Of a DNA stretch of 64,000 bases, positions 55,701-64,000 are shown piece after piece. The DNA comes from Acanthococcus lagerstroemiae (Eukaryota; Arthropoda; Insecta; Hemiptera; Eriococcidae). Every line of letters begins with the position of its first letter. Positions within the stretch are counted from its first letter, which is position 1. Both the position numbers and the translations under genes were made by a program. The notes below the pieces were generated by a model. It made no database searches. It saw only the letters and a list, made by a program, of their open reading frames with translations, and was not told the origin of the DNA. The stretch lies in NCBI GenBank assembly GCA_031841125.1, contig CM063106.1, positions 72,218,101 to 72,282,100 of the forward strand, given 5' to 3'.

Positions 55701-58700
55701 TCGTCTATATCGGATGTCTTGTATTATTTTTACAAGCTTCTGACAACTCAATATTTTAACCATAATCTACCATCTTGTTCAACGATCGCAAATCACCACC
55801 AGAATTTTCAGTGTACTATTGACGATTCAACTCGAGTACACTTTTGTCCAGTTTCGTTATAAAAATACTACCTTGTTTTATTACCCAAAGATATCGGCTT
55901 TTTCGTTGTTATTAGCCCCATTAACACTTCGGGATTGGTTAAATTCTCGGTGCCTTGTCAATATTAGAGTACACATATAGTCGAGTTAGGGTTGAACCTG
56001 AACTTAATTCGCCTATTTTTCGTACATAAATTATCTCTCGGCAAGTGCCTCTGAATAACAAAACAAAAATTAGGTACAATCGCTTTTATTGGTAGAGATA
56101 CAAGGCGCGGGTTCTATACAGGAACATGTCGGGGGGGGGGGGCGTTATCATTTTCGCTCAAGTATGTCCAGTAGCAAAAGCATATAAAATGCTAAAAGTC
56201 AGAAAGACAAACGATGACCAGCGTACGCGATAAAGCCCGATTTGCAGACAAACAGCTCATGACACGTTACTGGCTTCAGGATACCTTTCTTTTTGAAGGA
56301 ACTGCGGGTGTGGCGGTAACCATCAGATGCTTAACCAATGAAAACACAAGAAAACATAATTACAGTGATTTGCTCTAGTAGGTGTAAGGAGAGGTTTCCC
56401 CAATCCCTCCCAGAATCCGACTGCATGCTGTCACACATTAAGCCAAGAAGCTCAGAGAGCCACAGGTGCCTCTCACCCAAAGTAAGGAAGTAAGGTAAAC
56501 ATTTCGCTTAAAAACTGCGTGGCTAATGAAAGTAGATACAGTTGATACGAAAATTAAATAGACGTTGGATCGACTAGAATAACTTCAGGTGAAGAACTGA
56601 AACTCAAAATAAATTTGTATACCATTTTTCAGGTAATGTCGTATCACAGAGGTGTTATCATGACCTGTAACTCTATTTCGAAAGCGACAGAACAAGTCAC
56701 CGAGGACATCGATCTTACTCTGGACGCACTTCGAGATTACGCTGCACTTATACCCATCAAAAACAAACAAATAGCATCCAAGTACCTCAACTACATTGAA
56801 GATGTCTTACATAATCTCACAACTCACTGGATACGGAGAATGAGTGAAATATTTTCGGAGACTAACACCGAAATAGAGTTAGAACTCAACAGCTACGAGA
56901 ATATGATGGAAAAAGAGTACCAAGACATCGCCGATCACATTCGAGCCAATTTAACTAGCATACAGAAATCAATATCTTCATCGTCTCAGCCTACAGATGA
57001 CTTGAAGAAACTTCTGCAACAAACCAACGACTCAATCGCGACAATGCTGACCACTGTAGATGATTTGTACGCATTTGGGGTCGCCTCTTTAATGAACATA
57101 ACCACACAGAAAGTGCAGAAGGTAATCGATCGCATTACGAGGGCTTTCCTGTGCAGTCGCACGTCGAGTTACCAGTGCATCGCCTCAGAACAAATCGACT
57201 TCTGTTATAATATCAGCGAACAGAACGGCAAAACTGAGAAATTATTACGAACGTTGATACGGACAATGCAAATAATCGAGAGCACAATCGAAACTGTAAA
57301 TACAACGGAGGCTGTTCTTGAGAAACAGCTGAATTCAAATCTTCTAGCTGATTCGGATGTCGAGCTTCGTAAGGCTTTGATCGATAGTCGACGTTTATTA
57401 GAGTCGACGCTTACAAACGACAGCTACTTCTTGGGTTCTTTGGTTCGAGCAATTTCTGAGCAGAGACGCCATAAAGTAAACGATTTCATAATGAAAAGCT
57501 ACCATACGTCAATTGCAAACTTCGGGACGACACTGAAAAGAACCACTTCAGATTTCCGAGTTATCAAGAAAAACAATTTCCTGCAAACTAACATCGAGAC
57601 TTTGCTCAACAGCCTAGCCAAAGCCACCCAATCACTAACCAACAAAAAGAACGCTCGAGGCAAAACTGACGCCATCAGTTCGAGGGACCTAGAGGACTTG
57701 CAGCAAAGCGTGCAAAATAAGTTCGAAAATATGACTAGTGTTTATAACGATGCTTTCAACACATACAAACTCGACTTGTTCAACTATCTGCCAGTAAAAG
57801 TCGAGAGCATAGTGATACGATCAAAAATATATACCTCCAGCCTTTCGATTCGAAATTACTTGCTTTCAGACGTGTGTCCATTTGCCGCCGATTATCAAAG
57901 TTTCAAAACCACAGAGTTGGGCGTTGGGAAACAACAACGTCAAGAGTTGCCGTTCGACATTCGATCGTTAATTTCGTTTTTCGATTTTGCAAACGACGAC
58001 ATTGAAGGCGCGCTGGAAAATGGAATTCAAACCGATGAAGTGCAGATAACGGTGTTCTATGCAGATCCAGATGACAATGCAGCCAGTTTCGATAAAAATT
58101 TAGATGCGGCACAGCTGGTTGATCTTGGGTCTAGTATAAACCGTGTTGGTGATCGCAAGTCTCAAAGAATGGGCAGAAATGGCGGGTCCCGCTCAGGAAA
58201 TTACGTTGATGATACGGAAAAGAAAAACGAGAATGGCCATCACGAGACGAAAGAAAGGGACGATGATGAATTCGAAGAAAAAAGTGAGCGTCGAAAGCTG
58301 ATACAGCAAAACAACGAAGAGTGGCACAAATCAGGAAAAGAGGAAGACGAAAGAAATGAGCACCGAGGGCCGGCAAAGAAAAACGACGAAGAACCTCACA
58401 GATCTGTGAAAGTGGAAGACAATGGTGACAGAAATGAACAACGGGGGCCAGTGAAGAAACCCGAAGAGCGCCATGAATCAGAGAAAGAGGAAGATAATGA
58501 AAGAAAGGAATACCGATGGCCGGTGAAGAGAAACAAGGAACATTACGGTTCTGTGGAAGAGAACGAAGATAAAAGAAACGAACCCCAGGGTCTGGTGAAG
58601 AAAAAGAACGAAGAACACAGATCTGCAAAAGAGGAAGCTGAAAAAAACGAACACCGAGAGTTGGGGAAGAAAAACAACGACGAACTTCATAGAGCAATGA

Positions 58701-59446
58701 ATGAGGAAGACAATGGTGAAAGAAATGAACACGGGAGGCCAGTAAAGAAAAACGAAGAGCATCGTGGATCAAGGAAGGAGGAAGATGAAGAAAATGAATA
58801 CTGGCGGTCGGTAAAGAAAAACAAGGAAGAACATTACAGTTCTGTGGACGAGAACGAAGATAAAAGAAGCAAATCCCAGGGTCTGGCGAAGAAAAAGAAC
58901 GAACACGGATCTGCAAAAGAGGAGGATGTCAATGAACGAAGTAAAAATCGAGAGCTGATGGAGAAGAACAACAGAAATGAATCCGTGAGAGAGAAAGATG
59001 ACGATGAAAGAAATGAACGCCGAGGGCCGGCAAAGAAAAACACCAACGAACAGGGATCCTCGAAAGAGAAATCTGATAATAAAGAGATGAAAACGAGTAA
59101 AAATGATCAACTCCGTGGAAAATCCGAAGCACATGAATCCGTTGTAAGAAATAGAGAGGAAAAGCCTAAAGAAGATGAGTTTGAGAAAGAGACACGGAAA
59201 AGTGATAAAAAATCTAGAAATGGTGAACCTGAAGACAGAAGAGTAGAAAAAAATGAAAAAACATCGGAGCCAAAAAGTGGGTACCTTCAGTCTCTATCCA
59301 AGGCTATGAAGCCTGTGAAAGATATCATCTCAACTGCTGAAGAATGGGTAGAGAAGATGGTAGAATGGATAGCCGTTACTACAGGAGAACAATGGGAAAG
59401 GGAATTGAAAATTCGTGGCTATTTAAAGAACGAGACTGAGAATTAA
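52718..59446 (+). CDS. Unrecognised single-pass membrane protein with coiled-coil and E/K/R/N-rich repeats (two exons)
   Basis: Predicted join 52718-52882 and 56633-59446, 992 residues. Exon 1 ends gtgatgcag|gtaaag and exon 2 follows accatttttcag, both good splice sites in phase 0. The start is Met1 (52718); Met9 (52742, A at -3 and G at +4) fits start consensus better. Residues 39-59 form one hydrophobic segment ending ILYTAFLIGFLLVMQ in exon 1 and VMSY in exon 2; Arg34-Lys35 before it suggest the N-terminus is cytosolic, so type II anchor or uncleaved signal. Residues 60-556 are helical, with Cys at 67, 229, 237, 246, 470 and several N-x-S/T sites (NLT, NIT, NTT, NDS). Residues 557-931 are charged, with imperfect 25-30-residue repeats such as RNEHRGPAKKN. 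The last 60 residues look helical. I do not recognise the family. Alternative: exon 2 alone, from Met at 56636, which loses the membrane segment. Confidence 0.82.
53450..54770. repeat. Diverged GACTCGTTAA array inside the intron
   Basis: Words such as aagactcgtta, aaactcgttaa, gactcattaag and their variants recur from 53450 to about 53840 and again about 54060-54170 and 54640-54760, interrupted by a GGAGCC/GAGTCG patch. Similar in style to 5960-7060. Confidence 0.55.
54830..55086 (-). mobile_element. hAT MITE, family A subtype 2, exact TSD
   Basis: Opposite in orientation to the copy at 12635: left end cagggacgtagtgaagag and right end ttattttcgtccctg. Flanks agcagatg (54822-54829 and 55087-55094) are exact 8-bp duplications. 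It contains the C-run and 'gcctccgccggagttggg' (inverse) of the subtype. It lies within the intron of the host gene. Confidence 0.93.
56130..56205 (-). repeat. Fragment of the TATATGCTTTTACTA family
   Basis: G-run followed by 'ttcgctcaagtatgtccagt' and 'agcaaaagcatataaaatgc', the same order as the right side of 32958-33193. Only this end is present. It lies in the intron. Confidence 0.7.
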
Positions 59447-60062
59447 TATTCTTTCATACAACCAGAGAAACATTTTTATAAGGTAGCAGAACCGTGTCAC
59501 AATAAGTAAGGTCATCTAAACTATTAAGTATAACTAAAAATTTACTACTATTATAAGCTGATTCATCATTTTTTTTACTTCTGTTGTAATTGACTATAGA
59601 GAACTTACTGTGTATTCCTTGTTATTTATAACATAAGCTGATAGTTCCAGATGACTAAGTTGTTCACAGAGTGTATGTCTAGGGAAAATCTATAACCTTT
59701 CCGGCACTAAATCATAACATTCTACCCAGTCTTACTAAATCCATCAAGCTTCATCAAGTCATGAGGTCCTTCTTTTCCTCTTTTCTTTATTAAGATCACT
59801 GCGTTGAAACACACACAAACATACCAAATTCATTACATTTTTGACCTGATATTGTGGTCGAGTTTTTCATGTAGAATTTGATACAAGAATCTAGATAGAC
59901 CTGTAGATCGAATTTTGCGTTGATTATGGCGATAGCATATGTTAGCTATCAAATTCATATATGACCTGGAATCATGAAATGTGCCTCTGGAGTCAAAAAA
60001 ATCATTTTTCATTTTCTTGACAATTCTTATAGAAAAAATCACGCTCTTTTGAATGAAATAAA
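59447..60062 (+). other. Probable 3' untranslated region of the host gene
   Basis: The stop codon taa lies at 59444-59446. No AATAAA was seen within about 100 bp; the first clear one is at 60057-60062, so either the 3' UTR is about 600 bp or a variant signal is used. The right part overlaps an inverted repeat (59840-60510), which makes the assignment uncertain. Confidence 0.3.
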
Positions 60063-60510
60063 TCGCAACTTCCTATCTTCATTAGTTTTCCACAAATTGC
60101 ATTAAAATTTTACGTCAAAAGTTTAAAAACATCAATTTACATAGCGTCGTATGAAACGGGCCTAGGGGAATGACAGAGTATAAGAATTCGAAATGCGGTC
60201 GTTATAGCAACGCGTAAACGCACCACACTATTAAATTTAAAATTTATTAAATAATAAATAATTACATTAATATTTAAAGTTAATTAATTTGGTAGTATTT
60301 AATTATTAAAGAAATGTGTTTATTCTGTGCGCGCCACTACCACCATCCCATCTTTACACTTGTTTATCTCGAAAACCCGTTTTCGCACAAGAGGCACATT
60401 TTATGATTCCAGGTCACATATTCTTTTATCAGCAGATAATCATGATATCCATAACTCAAATATTTTACAGCAACAATGCAGATCTACGGTGTCAGAAGGG
60501 TTGCACCCCC
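59840..60510. repeat. Diverged inverted repeat, about 130-bp arms
   Basis: Left landmark 'tgacctggaatcatgaaatg' plus tgcctct (59965-59991) is the inverse of 'agaggcac', 'attttatgattccaggtca' (60389-60416). Weaker inverse similarity continues outward ('gatctac' on both sides, 'cgttgattatggcgata' against 'gatatccataactc'). Probably the two arms of an old foldback element; tips and target duplication not found. Confidence 0.5.
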
Positions 60511-61979
60511 TCCCCTCAACAGAAGGCTAAAATCTTTTTTCTTAGCTTCTTTTTGGCTTAGCCTTCAATAAAACACTAGAATCACAGCAGTAGACGCTGC
60601 GCGACAATCACAGCTTCTTTTGGCTTGTTTTGCTATTTGGGCATGAAAACTGAAATTTCGCCTTAAGTTGTCCCCTTTCCAGGAAAAGTGATCATATACT
60701 ACGGATCTGCGACGATTCGAATTTTCTCAATGATCCTAGAAATTAACGTTCATCCGTACTCACGAATATTCCCTTACAAAAACGAACAGTTTAAGATAGC
60801 TCAGTAATCACCTTAAAGTACTCCTTTGTTTTCGTCTATGAATAAGGCAAATAGTTTTCTCACTAGAAAAGCACCGGTCTAGTATTGGTTAAGTCAAAAG
60901 AACTCAACCCTCATCTTTTGTATGAGTATACTGAGGAATTATGTACTTGCGCTTTTTGACCTACGCAACGTCGATTGATCAGGCTGAAAACATTAATCAG
61001 GAGTTCTTAAATATGGGCAAGACTTTTAGTTGAATTCATGTAAGCGAGGATGGGTAATAACAAAGAAAAGGAACAATTAATCTCTATTACGCCACGTTAC
61101 ATCAGCACCACTAGTACATGGTGCCCCTCTAAAAACAGTGCTATCCAAAAATGTCAAAATACATGACTACACAAAACTAAAATTTTGAATATTTTTTACA
61201 AATTTGTAACTGTAGGACGGCATTACTTTCGGGCCACCTAGTAAGATGAGAAATTGTCGTACTGCCAACAAGACGGAAATTAAGGATGTTCTGGGGGAAA
61301 AGTCCCCTTCCCCCACATACCGTGAAATAAATAACCAGCGCATCGAAGACGATGGTAAAGAGCTTTTTAAAAAAATAGTTTTAATATCCAATCGAGACAC
61401 GTTGCAGTCGATAATATTCAAATTCTCTATACAAAAAATATCACCATAACCAAACCAGCACCCAGAATTAGTGAGCCACGAATCTGCATAATTTCATCGT
61501 TCGAATTTAAATTTTTTCAATTCGCACGATACACTTTATAATGCAAAGTAAAAGATGATTTCTTTAAACAGGTGAACGGTTGATGAAAATTCAAAACCCA
61601 TTTTTTCTTAAGCAAACAATTCATTATTAAAATGTAATAAAAGCAGTTATTATACTTTACAGCTTGTTTTTTGTTTACATACTTAAATAAACAAATAATT
61701 TTAATTTGAACAATTAATCTAAATTACTAATACCTGTATACTTAAGTATTATTAACTCGTGGTGGAAGATTTTATATTGTACAAAAATATTCAATTATAG
61801 ATAAACAGAAGAAGTGTACCTAGTTTGTGATAAGTTGACTCATCTTTGGATAACTGAACCACAGATATATCCTTTTAATAAAATGACAAATAAGCAGCAG
61901 ATTGAATTCCTGACTAATCGAGGAATCCGTTCGGCAATTTACAGTCAGTTTACTGCAATGTTTTTCGCGGTTACACTGC
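60511..61979. other. No gene recognised
   Basis: AT-rich. Small frames at 61167-61421 (minus) and 61246-61449 (plus) overlap in antisense and have no known domain. 'tttggctt' occurs twice near 60548-60620. Confidence 0.3.
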
Positions 61980-62222
61980 CAGTGGCGGATTTACGGAGAG
62001 AGGGGAGTTCCATCAAATTCAAAGAAAAAGAACGTACCTAAAGAAAAGGAAAAAAGAAGAAGAAGAAGAAAGAAAGAAAGAAATTTGTTGTCATGCTACA
62101 CTTCTCTCTTCTCTTTTATTACATTAAGGAGGTCTGTGAAACGTTTCAAAGAGAGAGCAAAAAATTTTGTGAATTGTTTCTCAAGTCCCCCCTCCCAAAC
62201 TTACTCCCTAAATCCGCCCCTG
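61980..62222. mobile_element. hAT-like MITE of the CAGTGGCGGATTTA type
   Basis: The left end cagtggcggatttacggag and the inverse of the right end caggggcggatttagggag match at 17 of 19 positions. The flanks share cactgc immediately outside (61974-61979 and 62223-62228), or 7 of 8 if the duplication is taken as tacactgc and tgcactgc. A GAA microsatellite (62051-62084) lies inside. Confidence 0.8.
62051..62084. repeat. GAA/GAAA microsatellite
   Basis: A run of agaagaagaagaagaa then agaaagaaagaa inside the MITE at 61980-62222. Confidence 0.9.
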
Positions 62223-62228
62223 CACTGC

Positions 62229-64000
62229 CTTATTGAAGTATAAGGCAGTCTCGCCGGCTGCAGTGTTTTCACTGAACTGACGTTATCAATTTTTTTTTAG
62301 AAATTTATAGGTATTCCAGTTTCATTTTAATGATTTAGGAACTATGATCAGACGATGAGAACTGGTATCCGATTAAGAAAGTAACACGGCTAAATGGACA
62401 GTAGGTCATTGATGATCTCCACGAAGCTTAACTGAACCAGGCATTTCAAAACGTATCAATACGGCTTCATATTTAACTTCCCATGAAATACTTCCATCAG
62501 TTAAGGGTAGAACTGCAGAGAATCGTTACGCACACTTGCAAATGAACATAATTTCAGTACATTATAATAACTACAGCTTATAGGTAAGCAAGTACTTTTC
62601 ACGAGAATTTTTCACAGCTAAAAAGGGTTTCTTTATGCTTGAGAAACACTATACAACTCTGTCTGTGCCAAGCTAAACAGAGCACAATCTCAAAAAAGCA
62701 TTGCATAAGAGAAAAAGTAAGCTACTGTATTTATTTACCGAAATCCAGAATATAGTGCCCATATATCTCGGATCATATGTATCTCATTACTTCATTCCTA
62801 TTTATTATTCTTTCGGCGTTCCGTCCATCGTGAATATCCAAATGGCTCTCACTCGTGGTCAGTTTATAATTTTCATTTTTATTCGTTCTCGATTAATTGG
62901 TATTCCAAGACCGCTCGAAATAGGATCGCGGACAAGAAAACTGAGGCATGTAAGTACTCGACCACGGACACAACTATTTGAAAAAAAGGTATACGCTAGC
63001 CACTTTGTCCTTCCCAAGCGTACACAACTATACATAGATTGTATACACTGTTGAGATAATTTTATGTATTCAATTTCACGTGTACGTTAATATAGCAAAT
63101 AAAATTCATCTGATACGAGAGTTTCATCGCAACTGAACAACATATAAAACGAATAGCCCTTAACCGTTTTCTTTCATGTGAACCGGCTAATACAAGAGCA
63201 GCGACCAAGCAATTTGACAAACGATCGAATAAAACGATTGCGATTACCTACACCTCGTTACTCGCCCTCTCGAGTTCCTCGAAGAAATTCGAACTCGCCG
63301 ATGCTATCAGCGTCTCTTGACAAAGATTCCTAATTGCATTTGTTTCAAAGTGTACAGGTATAATGATTCTAATGAATGATCATCATGCATGAGAATGCAT
63401 TAGCTAAATAGTTGATACGATAGGCCCGGAATGATTGTCGATATATCGATTTAGGTGCGTTAAAAGAGCTATATTTAATACTTAGTGTTGGTGCCTCTTG
63501 AGAACATCAAGTCGCCGTGTCAGGTGTCAGTAATATACATATAAAACGTTCTTTTAGATAGAGAAAAACTAATTCTACTGTCCTCACCGAATCAAAGTTT
63601 CCTGGGAGTCTCATTCATCGAGTTTCGATGATTTTTACGCGCGCTGTTTCATGCGCGCGGTTTGCATTACACTTTTCTAATACTTTCAACCTTCCACCTA
63701 CCTCTTAGCTACTGGGAAAGACAACGTGTACATAAAAAAGTCAAAACATTAAGAAAAGATCAGCAAAAGCTGTTTTATTCTGAAATTCGTCAGTTGTAAG
63801 GGGTAGGTTAGGCAAAACATCCTACATGTAACTATGTACGAGTATACACCAACGTAAGACACAAATGCTGAAATAATGTCCCTCCAGAATTTCTCTGTTG
63901 AATGCACCATTTCAACTCTCACTCAAGTCTCATTCTGAAACTGCAAGAAATCACCCAAAATACCTCGAACTACTACAGGGGGTAACGCAAAAACAAACTG
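62229..64000. other. Mostly non-repetitive sequence, no gene recognised
   Basis: A 117-codon plus frame at 62701-63054 and others have no recognised domain. 63160-63700 retains CpG and has few simple repeats. A small palindrome, gcgcgctgtttcatgcgcgc, lies at about 63640-63659. No transposon termini were found. Confidence 0.25.

Larger units (their letters stand above)
52883..56632 (+). other. Intron of the host gene, 3750 bp, repeat-bearing
   Basis: GT at 52883 and AG at 56631-56632. It holds the GACTCGTTAA-type array (53450-54770), a GGAGCC-rich patch (54240-54600), a hAT MITE (54830-55086) and a fragment of the TATATGCTTTTACTA family (56130-56205). 55090-56120 has no recognised feature; short open frames there are unsupported. 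Confidence 0.7.

Noticed and set aside
58131..59134. Minus-strand open frames (up to 261 codons) antisense to the host gene
   Set aside because: They mirror the E/K/R/N-rich repeat codons of the plus-strand exon; no start context, domain or splice support.
62701..63054. 117-codon plus frame
   Set aside because: AT-rich, no domain, no convincing start or splice context.

Overview
This is a eukaryotic, AT-rich, gene-poor stretch, most likely from an insect or other arthropod genome. The case rests on a GT-AG intron, several LINE clades (R1-like, jockey-like, and RTE-like endonuclease/reverse-transcriptase elements), hAT transposons and hAT-derived MITEs with 8-bp target-site duplications (TSDs), TA-flanked foldback elements, minisatellites and a tRNA-derived SINE head. 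Nothing prokaryotic, organellar or viral was recognised. The species cannot be named from sequence alone.

One host protein-coding gene can be supported. It has two exons on the plus strand (52718-52882 and 56633-59446) and encodes a predicted 992-residue protein. It has a short N-terminal tail, one membrane-spanning segment that the intron splits exactly at a codon boundary, a long helical, potentially glycosylated domain, and an E/K/R/N-rich imperfect-repeat region of about 370 residues. I do not recognise its family.

Layout. 1-5 kb: LINE tail, SINE head, a CpG-retaining non-repetitive island (1736-2430) and a 47-bp minisatellite. 5-8 kb: LINE 3' end, a diverged GACT-type array and a tandem composite repeat holding a small LINE. 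10-15 kb: hAT-like remnants, then about 3.2 kb of degenerate GTAGATCATCT-type satellite peppered with MITEs. 17.5-20.2 kb: nested purine-rich hAT-like elements with internal duplications. 20.5-23.4 kb: a decayed hAT transposon with a transposase remnant on the minus strand and a decayed jockey-like LINE on the plus strand. 24.8-31 kb: foldback MITE, two LINE remnants and diverged tandem arrays. 32.5-38.5 kb: several MITEs and a 1.87-kb long inverted repeat. 39.8-40.8 kb: R1-like LINE copy with a 20-bp TSD. 43-47 kb: LINE tail and three hAT MITEs. 48.6-51.8 kb: a nested composite in which hAT-like elements and a second R1-like LINE copy sit inside a larger element. 52-60 kb: the host gene and its repeat-bearing intron. 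60-64 kb: mostly unrecognised sequence with one MITE.

The repeats have no joint function; they record layered insertion. The strongest structural evidence is the set of paired TIRs with matching 8-bp TSDs (20517-23412, 46442-46665, 46693-46945, 49149-49641, 54830-55086 and 18048-18473 are exact). All positions were read by eye, so the limits of diverged repeats are approximate.
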